From Methylotenera_A sp036675645 (GTDB taxonomy: Bacteria > Pseudomonadota > Gammaproteobacteria > Burkholderiales > Methylophilaceae), in the NCBI GenBank assembly GCA_036675645.1, contig JAKFEP010000105.1, forward strand, positions 1 to 39,410: DNA of 39,410 nucleotides. The letters are read 5' to 3'. The notes under the pieces are model-generated. The model was not told the origin of the DNA. It saw only the letters and a program-made list of their open reading frames with translations, and did no database searches. This document shows, in pieces, positions 1 to 7,766 of this stretch (the first letter of the stretch is position 1; each line of letters opens with the position of its first letter). The translations under genes and the position numbers were made by a program.

Positions 1-110
1 TCTTTACTCACGTTGAGGTAGATTTTTTTGCCTAGCTCACCTGGGTAGGGCGGAAAGTCCATACCCTCTAAGTCTTTATCTAATTTGATGCAGTGTACAG
101 TGCGTGCCAT
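1..110 (-). CDS. yggX: Probable Fe(2+)-trafficking protein YggX (5' part only)
   Basis: The minus strand from 110 reads MARTVHCIKLDKDLEGMDF, followed by PPYPGELGKKIYLNVSK. This matches the conserved N-terminus of YggX, a small cytosolic protein linked to iron handling and protection of Fe-S clusters from oxidation. A strong AAGGAG Shine-Dalgarno (115-120) sits 4 nt before the ATG, which fixes the start. Only about 36 codons are inside the window; the rest lies beyond its left edge. The family's conserved Cys near residue 7 is present (C7). It is divergent from dgkA across a 222-bp gap. Confidence 0.9.
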   Translation of the reverse strand, partial: MARTVHCIKLDKDLEGMDFPPYPGELGKKIYLNVSK

Positions 111-332
111 GTTACTCCTTGATAACTTCATCTCTTGCGCGAATTGCTGTGTTGGGCGAAATTAATATAAACAGTTTTCGTAAACTCGCTGTACAAATGC
201 GTACTATCTCGTTTTCTGCGTTCCGTCCGCCTCGCACTTCATCGCAAGGGTATGAACTTATAGTGATATTAAATTAAAACGTCATGATACAGCATGTTAA
301 AATCTGCGTTAATGATAATTTGAGAGTTGATA
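111..332. other. Intergenic region between yggX and dgkA
   Basis: This 222-bp spacer separates two divergent genes and must hold both promoters. I find no convincing -35/-10 pair, no tRNA-like fold and no ORF of note. A GC-richer stretch at about 195-250 is unlike the AT-rich flanks and could be part of a long 5' leader of yggX, but I cannot assign it. Confidence 0.4.
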
Positions 333-701
333 ATGGAAAGCCCATTCAAAAGTAAAAACGGTTTAGAGCGCATTGCAAAAGCGCTTGGCTATTCGCTTGC
401 GGGCTTAAAGGCAGCGTATAAGAATGAGGCAGCGATTCGCCAGGAAGTATGGCTAATGGTCGTACTGATTCCGTTGGCTTTATATTTGGGCCAAACCAAT
501 ATTGAGCGCATTTTGCTGGTGGGTGTAACCGTGCTGGTGTTTATTGTGGAGTTGCTCAACTCTGCAGTTGAGGCGGCGGTAGATCACACTTCGATTGATC
601 ACCATGCGCTGGCTGCCCGTGCTAAAGACATCGGCAGTGCGGCAGTGATGGTGGCGATTATGTTATTTCTGTTGGTGTGGTATTTAATTATTTGCGGCTA
701 G
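333..701 (+). CDS. dgkA: Diacylglycerol kinase (DgkA)
   Basis: Small integral membrane kinase that phosphorylates diacylglycerol to phosphatidic acid, recycling lipid released during membrane-derived glycan or LPS modification. The family signature ELLNSAVEAAVD is at about residues 73-84, the upstream NEAAIRQEVW segment carries the conserved Glu, and three hydrophobic helices follow the usual pattern. The length of 122 aa is normal. I chose ATG 333 because GAGAG (322-326) lies 6 nt upstream; an in-frame TTG at 327 would leave no room for a ribosome site. It stands alone and converges on the DODA-family gene. Confidence 0.93.
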   Translation: MESPFKSKNGLERIAKALGYSLAGLKAAYKNEAAIRQEVWLMVVLIPLALYLGQTNIERILLVGVTVLVFIVELLNSAVEAAVDHTSIDHHALAARAKDIGSAAVMVAIMLFLLVWYLIICG

Positions 702-742
702 CGTGTTTTTTTAGCACTTAGGCACATTATTCAACAGGCGCA

Positions 743-1072
743 TTATTTCAATACATTCAAATTAAGTGGCAATTTTTCACCCAGCCATCTCGCAGCATTT
801 GTGTGTGCTTCAAGCTCATTGGTTTGCACAGGGTGAATCAGTACCGAAAACTCTTTACGCAACTTATCAATGGTGGCCAAGGCAAAATTAATAGTGCCGG
901 CTGGGATATGCATTTCAAACATTGGCAGTGGGTGCGGGCCAATGGAAATTGGGATGAGTTGGCCTGTATAAGTAAGTTGCGGTAAGTGCTTAATGATGTC
1001 TTCACGCACTTGTGCGGCGGTAGCCATTTCATCAGGGGTAAAGTAAATGTGGGCGTGGTAGGTTTGTATCAT
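743..1072 (-). CDS. DOPA 4,5-dioxygenase family protein
   Basis: A 109-aa protein that resembles the DODA/YgiD-like small ring-cleaving dioxygenase family (Pfam Dopa_DODA). Visible hallmarks are the N-terminal YHAHIYF (H6, H8), IGPHPLPMFEMHI (H47, H55), H80 in the LIHPVQTNE segment and H90; these His are candidate metal ligands. The true substrate in bacteria is generally unknown, so dioxygenase activity is a family inference. It starts 20 bp after xerC and is probably the last gene of the dapF operon. Confidence 0.8.
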   Translation of the reverse strand: MIQTYHAHIYFTPDEMATAAQVREDIIKHLPQLTYTGQLIPISIGPHPLPMFEMHIPAGTINFALATIDKLRKEFSVLIHPVQTNELEAHTNAARWLGEKLPLNLNVLK

Positions 1073-1092
1073 GCTGGTGATTTTTTTCGCTC

Positions 1093-2031
1093 CTATTTTT
1101 TCTTAGCTCTGGGATGTGCTGCGTCGTACACTTTGGTCAAATGCTGATAATCCAGATGTGTATAAACCTGTGTGGTGCTAATGTTGGCGTGACCTAGCAT
1201 CTCTTGCACGGCGCGTAAATCGCCGCTGCTTTGCAATACATGCGTGGCAAAACTGTGGCGTAACATGTGCGGGTGTACACTGGAATTAATGCCTTGTTTA
1301 ATTGACCAGCCTTTAATGCGATATTGAATATTGCGCGAAGAGATTGGCCTGCCTTGTAGACCAATAAACAAGCGACTTGCAGAGCTGCTATTTGAATCTG
1401 CGCCGTTTTTAAAGGTACTTATTTGAATCTGTGCACGGTATTCTAGCCATTTCTTGATTGCAGAAATGGCGTGGCTACCGAGCGGCACAATACGCGTTTT
1501 ATTGCCTTTACCAGTCACCTGTACAGTGCCCTCACTAAAATCAATCGCGTCCATATTCAGGTTGACCAACTCGCTTAAGCGCAAGCCAGATGAGTAAAAT
1601 AGCTCCAAAATGGCATGGTCGCGCACGCTCAATACATCGTTGTCGCGAATATCCACCAGCTTGGTAGCTTGCTCTATCGATAACGCTTGCGGCAAAGTTT
1701 TGGCTGATTTTGGCGCACGCAAGCCAACCACGGGGTTGCTATTGTAACCCTTGCGATTCACTAAAAAAGTGAAAAACCCACGCCAGCTGGACAGCATGCG
1801 CGCAAGGCTTTTTCCGCCTAAGCCTTTGCTATGAAGCGTAGCGATAAAACGGCGAATGTGCTGGGATTGTAGGGAGGATAACTCCGCAGAGTCGCTTAGC
1901 TTGATGAGTTGCATGATATCGCGGGCATAATTTTCGCGGGTGAGAGGGCTTAAGCCGCGCTCAAATTGTAAAAACTGGATGTATTCTGCTAATAAATCCA
2001 CATTTAGTAAATCCACATTGATTCTGGTCAA
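1093..2031 (-). CDS. xerC: Tyrosine recombinase XerC
   Basis: Site-specific recombinase that, with XerD, resolves chromosome dimers at dif. The core-binding SAM-like domain is at about residues 12-95 and the catalytic domain at about 115-300. The full catalytic set is visible: R151 (GLRLSEL), K175 (GKGNK), H255 and R258 (HMLRH), H281 (LGH) and nucleophile Y290 (TTQVYTH). Length 312 aa is typical. There is no in-frame ATG near the N-terminus: the first usable codon is TTG at 2031, and GTG codons lie inside a duplicated 15-bp unit just downstream. It follows the DUF484 gene by 13 bp, the classic dapF-DUF484-xerC order of proteobacteria. Confidence 0.95.
   Translation of the reverse strand: MTRINVDLLNVDLLAEYIQFLQFERGLSPLTRENYARDIMQLIKLSDSAELSSLQSQHIRRFIATLHSKGLGGKSLARMLSSWRGFFTFLVNRKGYNSNPVVGLRAPKSAKTLPQALSIEQATKLVDIRDNDVLSVRDHAILELFYSSGLRLSELVNLNMDAIDFSEGTVQVTGKGNKTRIVPLGSHAISAIKKWLEYRAQIQISTFKNGADSNSSSASRLFIGLQGRPISSRNIQYRIKGWSIKQGINSSVHPHMLRHSFATHVLQSSGDLRAVQEMLGHANISTTQVYTHLDYQHLTKVYDAAHPRAKKK
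1990..2019 (-). repeat. 15-bp tandem duplication at the xerC 5' end
   Basis: Two adjacent 15-bp copies (1990-2004 and 2005-2019) differ at one base and encode NVDLL twice at residues 5-14. Each copy carries a GTG codon, so the duplication also duplicates a possible start codon in a gene without an N-terminal ATG. Confidence 0.85.
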
Positions 2032-2044
2032 ATAACTTAGAAAA

Positions 2045-2713
2045 TTAGCTTAAATCCAGATGTCTTGATAATGCCGCACTTAAAAGTTCACCAATTTTGT
2101 TCAGGAAGTCTGTGCCCATCTCGGTATAAAAGCGGTTTTTATCTTCGCTAGCTAGTGCCAAAAAACCAATATTATGTGCATTAGTCAGTTGGCGGTCACG
2201 TAAAGGAATCAATACGATAGAAGCAGCGGGCTCAATAAACCAATCATCAGTGGCAATGTCTGGCAATTTGCCACAATAAGGTTGGGTGAGCGCAGCCACC
2301 CATGTTTTGGTTTGCTCAGTGACATGACTAAACACCAGGTTTGCACGGTTTCTGGAGTCAAGTGGGCTCGCCCAGATACGCATGCAGGTCTCGGATAAAT
2401 CAAAAATCTCTGGCAATGATGCACTAATTATTTGTTCAATTGCGTCAAAATTTTTGGCTTTATGCAGTTCAATATTCAGCGCATGAATTTTGTTAGTAAT
2501 GGCATCGTTATCGCGTGCATTCAATACTAACTCTGCAAAGTTGGATTTCAGCGCATCAATCTTGTCCCGTTGAGCCAGTTGCTGCCGCTCTGCCAATGAA
2601 ATAGTGCCGTTACCGTGTGGGCTAGGCAGGCTGATTTCTGCCAAAAAACTGGCATTTTCCTCAAAAAACTTAGGGTTGGCTTTTAAATAAGCTTTTACGT
2701 CATCTTGTTGCAT
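2045..2713 (-). CDS. DUF484 family protein
   Basis: A 222-aa protein of the DUF484 family, recognised from its N-terminus (DVKAYLKANPKFFEEN, then a SLPSPHGNGTISLAERQ motif), a coiled-coil-like stretch at about residues 40-90 and a GAF-like C-terminal domain with LIPLRD at about 172-177. Its function is not established. It is almost always found between dapF and xerC, as here (38 bp after dapF, 13 bp before xerC), suggesting co-transcription and perhaps a role linked to XerC. GGAAG upstream of ATG 2713 is an acceptable ribosome site. Confidence 0.88.
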   Translation of the reverse strand: MQQDDVKAYLKANPKFFEENASFLAEISLPSPHGNGTISLAERQQLAQRDKIDALKSNFAELVLNARDNDAITNKIHALNIELHKAKNFDAIEQIISASLPEIFDLSETCMRIWASPLDSRNRANLVFSHVTEQTKTWVAALTQPYCGKLPDIATDDWFIEPAASIVLIPLRDRQLTNAHNIGFLALASEDKNRFYTEMGTDFLNKIGELLSAALSRHLDLS

Positions 2714-2751
2714 GCTGGCTTCCTAAATTTTTGTTTCTCAAAATTGACTTC

Positions 2752-3597
2752 TTAAATATCAAGACTGCCTTCAAACACGATTTCTGCATCGCCAGTCATC
2801 ATAACTGGCTGGGCTTTACCATTCAAATCAATGCCTTTCCATTCTATGCGCAAATCACCACCACGGGCATGCACTAGTACCGGGCTTTGCAGTAGACCTA
2901 ACTGAATACCACTCACCGCCGCAGCGCAGGCACCAGTGCCACAAGACAGTGTTTCGCCCGCGCCGCGTTCGTACACGCGCAACCTGATTTCGTGTGGATT
3001 GATAATCTGCATAAAACCTGCATTCACCCGTTGCGGAAAATTGGCATGCGCCTCAATGGTTGGGCCTAGCTCGGCGACATTGGCAGTATCTACATTATCC
3101 ACAATGGTCACCGCATGCGGGTTACCCATACTAACGGCACTTAATTCAATGGTTTGTTTGTATAGTTGTAGTTCATATGTTTTTTGACGAGATGCTGCAA
3201 TAAATGGGATTTTTGCAGGCTCGAAAATTGGTGCGCCCATATTGACGGTGACTTGATTGTGGTCACCCAAAGTTAATGTAATCAAACCACTGGCAGTTTC
3301 CACAGCAATTTCACGTTTTTTCGTAAGCCCTTTGTGATGCACAAAACGCACGAAACAACGTGCACCATTGCCGCATTGTTCAACTTCGCCACCATCGGCA
3401 TTAAAGATGCGATAACGAAAATCGACATTGGGCGTGCTGGCTTTTTCTACAATCAACAATTGATCGCAGCCTACGCCAAAATGCCGATTGGCAATTTTTT
3501 TGATTTGCTCAGAAGTGAGTGAAACTGGCGTAGAAAAGCTATCAACGACCACAAAATCGTTGCCGGCGCCATGCATTTTAGTGAAGTTTAATCGCAT
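2752..3597 (-). CDS. dapF: Diaminopimelate epimerase
   Basis: Cytosolic PLP-independent epimerase that converts LL- to meso-diaminopimelate for lysine and peptidoglycan synthesis. The two active-site cysteines are in their canonical settings: C75 in VEQCGNGARC and C219 in ETLSCGTGACA. The N-terminal KMHGAGNDFVVVD and MGNPHAV (157-163) are also diagnostic. Length 281 aa is normal. It is the first gene of the leftward dapF-DUF484-xerC-DODA operon and is divergent from metK across 184 bp. Confidence 0.97.
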   Translation of the reverse strand: MRLNFTKMHGAGNDFVVVDSFSTPVSLTSEQIKKIANRHFGVGCDQLLIVEKASTPNVDFRYRIFNADGGEVEQCGNGARCFVRFVHHKGLTKKREIAVETASGLITLTLGDHNQVTVNMGAPIFEPAKIPFIAASRQKTYELQLYKQTIELSAVSMGNPHAVTIVDNVDTANVAELGPTIEAHANFPQRVNAGFMQIINPHEIRLRVYERGAGETLSCGTGACAAAVSGIQLGLLQSPVLVHARGGDLRIEWKGIDLNGKAQPVMMTGDAEIVFEGSLDI

Positions 3598-3699
3598 AAA
3601 AGCTTAAGTTTACAGTTACGCTATTCTAGCAAATTTATACGTACTATTTGATTAAAGTGTACAATACGCGACCCAAGTACATATATTCAAAGTGATTTT

Positions 3700-3729
3700 C
3701 AATATTCCTTTAGCCTTTAGTGAATATTG
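3700..3729 (+). repeat. Inverted repeat in the metK leader
   Basis: CAATATTC (3700-3707) and GAATATTG (3722-3729) are perfect 8-bp inverted arms around a 14-nt spacer and are followed by TTTT. The element is 53 bp upstream of the metK start. It could be an operator or a weak, AT-rich intrinsic terminator/attenuator. I could not place a convincing promoter relative to it, so its role is open. Confidence 0.45.
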
Positions 3730-3781
3730 TTTTACTTTATAACTTTAACTCCAAGATAACTTTTAATTCCAAGGCAACCAA

Positions 3782-4945
3782 ATGAACGATTACCTTTTTA
3801 CTTCAGAATCTGTTTCTGAAGGACATCCAGACAAACTCGCAGACCAAGTATCCGATAGCATTTTAGATGCTATTTTGGCGCAGGACCCAACCGCGCGCGT
3901 CGCCGCAGAAACTTTAGCCAACACTGGCTTGGTGGTGCTGGCAGGCGAAATTACAACGACCGCGAATGTCGATTATATTAAAGTCGCCCGCGAAACTATC
4001 AAGCGCATTGGTTACGACAATACTGATTACGGCATCGATTACCGCGGTTGCGCGGTGTTGGTGGCTTACGACAAACAGTCGCCTGATATCGCACAAGGTG
4101 TAAATGGTGCGCACGATGACCCATTAGACCAGGGTGCTGGCGACCAAGGCCTGATGTTCGGCTATGCCGTGAACGAGACGCCACAACTGATGCCATTACC
4201 TATTTGGTTGAGTCATCGCTTAATGGAACGTCAGGCGCAGCTAAGAAAAGATGGTCGTTTGAGCTGGTTGCGTCCAGATGCAAAAAGCCAAGTCACCATA
4301 AAATATGTAGATGGCAAACCAGATTCTATCGACACGGTGGTAGTTTCTACACAACATTCACCAGAAATTAGCTTGGAAATGATTCGCGAAGCGGTGATTG
4401 AAGATATTATCAAACCCATTTTGCCTAAAGAACTCATCAAGGGTGAGATTAAATATCTGGTCAACCCAACTGGCCGTTTTGTGGTTGGTGGTCCTCAAGG
4501 CGATTGCGGTTTAACTGGCCGTAAAATTATTGTAGATACTTACGGTGGTGCAGCCCCGCACGGCGGCGGCGCGTTTAGCGGCAAAGATCCATCTAAAGTA
4601 GACCGTAGCGCAGCTTATGCAGCACGTTATGTGGCTAAAAACATTGTGGCGGCTGGTTTGGCAGAGAAGTGCATGGTGCAGATTAGCTATGCCATAGGCG
4701 TTGCAAAACCAACCAGTGTGATGGTAGAAACTTACGGCACTGGCAAAGTGAGCAACGAAATCTTAACTAAGTTAGTGCTTGAGCATTTTGATTTGCGCCC
4801 AAAAGGCATTGTAAAAATGCTCGATTTACTGCGTCCTATATATACAAAAACTGCCGCTTATGGCCACTTTGGCCGCGATGAGCCTGAGTTTACTTGGGAA
4901 AGCACAGACAAATCAGCTGTGTTGCGTGCAGCCGCAAATCTGTAA
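3782..4945 (+). CDS. metK: S-adenosylmethionine synthetase
   Basis: Cytosolic enzyme that makes S-adenosylmethionine from methionine and ATP. Family motifs are intact: GHPDK (14-18), GAGDQG (118-123), and the glycine-rich GGGAFSGKD loop with KVDRSAAYAARY in the C-terminal half. Length 387 aa is standard. ATG 3782 is supported by homology at the very N-terminus (FTSESVSEGHPDK); the upstream AAGG is a modest ribosome site. It heads the activated-methyl-cycle region that continues with ahcY and metF. The 184-bp upstream gap shared with dapF holds an inverted repeat. Confidence 0.98.
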   Translation: MNDYLFTSESVSEGHPDKLADQVSDSILDAILAQDPTARVAAETLANTGLVVLAGEITTTANVDYIKVARETIKRIGYDNTDYGIDYRGCAVLVAYDKQSPDIAQGVNGAHDDPLDQGAGDQGLMFGYAVNETPQLMPLPIWLSHRLMERQAQLRKDGRLSWLRPDAKSQVTIKYVDGKPDSIDTVVVSTQHSPEISLEMIREAVIEDIIKPILPKELIKGEIKYLVNPTGRFVVGGPQGDCGLTGRKIIVDTYGGAAPHGGGAFSGKDPSKVDRSAAYAARYVAKNIVAAGLAEKCMVQISYAIGVAKPTSVMVETYGTGKVSNEILTKLVLEHFDLRPKGIVKMLDLLRPIYTKTAAYGHFGRDEPEFTWESTDKSAVLRAAANL

Positions 4946-4980
4946 CAGTTAGTTTCTAGGTAAAAGTCCCAAGCTAATTT

Positions 4981-5034
4981 TAACCATACTTAATCTTAAT
5001 TGGCTGTGAATTAATATTGATTAAGTTTGGTTTA
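4981..5034 (+). terminator. Long AT-rich hairpin after metK
   Basis: TAACCATACTTAATC (4981-4995) pairs with GATTAAGTTTGGTTTA (5019-5034) apart from one mismatch and a one-base bulge. TTAATT (4996-5001) and AATTAA (5009-5014) form an inner stem around GGCTGTG. CCCAA (4968-4972) and TTGGG (5038-5042) could extend the base. It lies 35 bp after the metK stop. There is no clean T-run, so an intrinsic terminator is plausible but unproven; an mRNA-stabilising 3' structure is the alternative. Confidence 0.4.
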
Positions 5035-5139
5035 AGGTTGGGTTGATTTAATGACATCCTACGTTGTGCTTAACACTAATTAGGATCAAAAATTATTCCC
5101 TCCGAATCTACAGGCATTAAAAATAAACTGATATGGATA

Positions 5140-6030
5140 TTGTCATCGCTGATTGTATTGAGCGTGACAATTTATTTATTCAGGCTAGAAGCGCTGGGTT
5201 GGTATTTTTGGCATGCTTATAAACATCAAGATCACAATCAAACACAATCGCTTGATTTAAAGAATTACCAGGTTGAAATTGATGCCCTGGCGATTCCTGG
5301 TCTTGAAAATGCTTCCGGTTTTACCTATAACTCAAATCGCAATACGCTTTTTACGGTATTGAATAAAGAGTCACAGATTGTTGAAATTGATTTACAAGGC
5401 AAGGTCATCCGTAAAGTTCATGTGACAGGTGTGAGCGATATGGAAGGTATCACCCATATCGCAGATAACCGCTATGTCATTGCAGATGAAAGTGATAACC
5501 GCCTTGTTACCGTAGTGCTAGATGACGACGCAACTGATTTGAACATCAGACACTCGCCCATACTTAAGCTGGGCATCAATCCCTCTGGTAATAAGAACTT
5601 TGAAGGGGTTTCTTGGGATGATAATAATAGTCGACTGCTGGTCGTAAAAGAACGGGATCCAAAATTTATTATGTCGATTAACGGCTTTGTCGATGCCGAG
5701 GCTAATCAACCGCTTAATATCGAAATCAAAAAAGTAGAGAACTTTGAGTCTGCAATCAAATGGTCGTTGCGGGATTTGTCCTCAGTGACTTACCACAGCA
5801 AGACTGGGCATCTATTATTGCTGAGTGATGAGTCACGTTTAATCAAAGAATATGACGAAGATGGTAACGCAGTCGGGGCTTTAGCTTTATGGAAAGGTTT
5901 CCACGGGTTACGTCAGCATGTGCCACAGGCCGAAGGTATTGCGGTGGGAGATGACGGTAAGATTTATGTGATGAGTGAGCCAAACCTGTTTTATGTGTTT
6001 AAACCTGGCCCTACCAAGTCACCTAATTAG
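5140..6030 (+). CDS. SdiA-regulated domain (YjiK-like) membrane-anchored protein
   Basis: A protein of about 296 aa with one N-terminal hydrophobic anchor (about residues 1-14) followed by a beta-propeller-like extracytoplasmic domain of the SdiA-regulated/YjiK family. The motifs LENASGFTYNSNRNTLFTV, VSDMEGITHIADNRYVIADE and AEGIAVGDDGKIYVMSEPN are typical. The function of this family is not known. The start is uncertain: the frame is open from 5080, has no ATG, and offers only CTG 5128 or TTG 5140 besides ATT codons near AGGA (5082-5085). Residues upstream of the TTG (IKNKLIWI) look like the natural basic start of the anchor. It sits between metK and ahcY, which are usually closer neighbours. 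Confidence 0.8.
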   Translation: MSSLIVLSVTIYLFRLEALGWYFWHAYKHQDHNQTQSLDLKNYQVEIDALAIPGLENASGFTYNSNRNTLFTVLNKESQIVEIDLQGKVIRKVHVTGVSDMEGITHIADNRYVIADESDNRLVTVVLDDDATDLNIRHSPILKLGINPSGNKNFEGVSWDDNNSRLLVVKERDPKFIMSINGFVDAEANQPLNIEIKKVENFESAIKWSLRDLSSVTYHSKTGHLLLLSDESRLIKEYDEDGNAVGALALWKGFHGLRQHVPQAEGIAVGDDGKIYVMSEPNLFYVFKPGPTKSPN

Positions 6031-6055
6031 TTATTCAAAGCCTAATACTTGCTTT

Positions 6056-6083
6056 TTGACAATTGCTACGATTGCATTATAAT
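6056..6083 (+). promoter_or_regulatory. Consensus sigma-70 promoter of the ahcY riboswitch transcript
   Basis: TTGACA (6056-6061) and TATAAT (6078-6083) both match the sigma-70 consensus at every position, with a 16-bp spacer. Transcription would start near 6090, about 16 nt before the SAH riboswitch aptamer. Confidence 0.85.
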
Positions 6084-6105
6084 GCGCCCATTGCAGTAAT
6101 AAAAT

Positions 6106-6185
6106 TAACCGAGGAACGTTGCGAAGCTTGATCTATAAGCTCTAGGCTCGGTTAGGGGATGGTAAATCCTCAAACGGCGTTCACC
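6106..6185 (+). promoter_or_regulatory. SAH riboswitch
   Basis: The segment carries the conserved SAH-riboswitch core: CCGAGGAACGTTGCGA, GGCTCGG and CAAACGGCGTTCACC. The main stem is a perfect 8-bp pairing of TAACCGAG (6106-6113) with CTCGGTTA (6147-6154). AGCTT/AAGCT (6125-6129/6137-6141) and GGGGAT/ATCCTC (6155-6160/6166-6171) form two hairpins, and GAACG (6114-6118) can pair with CGTTC (6178-6182). This class binds S-adenosylhomocysteine and switches on genes that remove it, here ahcY. A plausible expression platform is the 7-nt complement of 6164-6170 to the ribosome site at 6287-6293. Confidence 0.93.
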
Positions 6186-6296
6186 ACATTTTAACCGTGC
6201 CAGACATGGGAACTGGGTGAACAAAAAGCCGAATCTCCTGCTTCTTTTGTTTCAAACACCATTCCCTGCTGGTCACATTCATTTTTAGGATTTATT

Positions 6297-7721
6297 ATGA
6301 ATACCGTGACTGACACCAATTTTTTAAAGACCAATGACTACCTTGTAGCCGACATCAACTTGGCTGCTTTTGGCCGTAAAGAAATCGCGATTGCTGAAAC
6401 AGAGATGCCGGGTTTAATGGCAATTCGCGAAGAATTCGCGAAGGCTCAGCCCCTTAAAGGTGCGCGTATCACTGGTTCATTACATATGACGATTCAAACG
6501 GCTGTGCTTATTGAAACGCTTAAAGATTTGGGCGCCGAAGTACGTTGGGCATCTTGCAATATTTATTCAACACAAGACCACGCTGCAGCTGCGATTGCTG
6601 CTGGGGGTACTCCTGTGTTTGCAGTAAAAGGTGAGACCTTGACTGAGTATTGGGATTACACGCATCGTATTTTTGAATGGACTGATAGCGGTTATTCAAA
6701 CATGATTTTAGATGATGGTGGCGATGCAACATTGTTGCTACATCTTGGTACACGTGCCGAAAAAGACTTGTCAGTGATTGCAAACCCAACTTCAGAAGAA
6801 GAAATTTGTTTGTTTGATGCGATCAAGGCCAAATTAAAGACAGATACCACTTGGTATTCAACACGTTTAGCTAAAATCATTGGCGTGACGGAAGAAACCA
6901 CAACGGGTGTGCATCGTTTGTATCAAATGCATAAAGAAGGCAAGTTGGCCTTCCCTGCGATTAATGTGAATGACTCAGTGACTAAATCAAAATTCGATAA
7001 CTTATACGGTTGCCGTGAGTCATTGGTAGATGCGATTAAACGTGCTACGGATGTGATGATTGCAGGTAAAGTGGCGGTTGTGGCTGGTTATGGTGATGTC
7101 GGCAAAGGTTCTGCACAAGCTTTACGTGCGCTGTCAGCACAAGTTTGGGTGACTGAGATTGACCCAATCTGTGCGTTGCAGGCAGCGATGGAAGGTTACC
7201 GTGTTGTGACGATGGATTATGCGGCTGAGCATGCAGATATTTTTGTAACCGCAACTGGTAATTACCACGTGATTACGCATGACCACATGGCGAAAATGAA
7301 AGATCAAGCCATTGTGTGTAACATTGGCCATTTTGATAACGAAATTGATGTTGCTTCGCTCGAGAAATATGAATGGGATGAAATCAAACCGCAGGTGGAT
7401 CACGTGATTTTCCCTAACGGTAAGAAAATCATTCTTCTAGCAAAAGGTCGTTTAGTGAACTTGGGTTGTGGTACTGGTCATCCTTCCTATGTAATGAGCT
7501 CTAGTTTTGCCAACCAAACCATCGCACAAATTGAGTTATTTACACGCCAAGCAGATTATCCAGTGGGCGTTTATGTATTGCCTAAGCATTTAGACGAGAA
7601 AGTAGCGGTATTGCAGTTGAAAAAACTCAATGCACAACTCACACGTTTATCTGAAACACAGGCGGCTTATATTGGCGTTTCGCAAGATGGGCCATATAAG
7701 CCGGACACTTATCGTTACTAG
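6297..7721 (+). CDS. ahcY: Adenosylhomocysteinase
   Basis: NAD-dependent cytosolic enzyme that splits S-adenosylhomocysteine to homocysteine and adenosine and so relieves product inhibition of methyltransferases. The NAD-binding loop GYGDVGKG is at 264-271. H63 (SLHMT), D139, K230 and D234 (SKFDNLYGCRESL) are the expected active-site positions, and the C-terminus ends in the typical PDTYRY. The 474-aa length is that of the long bacterial form with an extra central segment. ATG 6297 follows AGGA (6287-6290) by 6 nt. It is controlled by the upstream SAH riboswitch and is followed at 45 bp by the YvlD-type gene and then metF, probably as one transcript. Confidence 0.98.
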   Translation: MNTVTDTNFLKTNDYLVADINLAAFGRKEIAIAETEMPGLMAIREEFAKAQPLKGARITGSLHMTIQTAVLIETLKDLGAEVRWASCNIYSTQDHAAAAIAAGGTPVFAVKGETLTEYWDYTHRIFEWTDSGYSNMILDDGGDATLLLHLGTRAEKDLSVIANPTSEEEICLFDAIKAKLKTDTTWYSTRLAKIIGVTEETTTGVHRLYQMHKEGKLAFPAINVNDSVTKSKFDNLYGCRESLVDAIKRATDVMIAGKVAVVAGYGDVGKGSAQALRALSAQVWVTEIDPICALQAAMEGYRVVTMDYAAEHADIFVTATGNYHVITHDHMAKMKDQAIVCNIGHFDNEIDVASLEKYEWDEIKPQVDHVIFPNGKKIILLAKGRLVNLGCGTGHPSYVMSSSFANQTIAQIELFTRQADYPVGVYVLPKHLDEKVAVLQLKKLNAQLTRLSETQAAYIGVSQDGPYKPDTYRY

Positions 7722-7766
7722 TTTTATTTAAACAGCAGGTTTTGTTAATTAAAAGGAAGCGGACAC

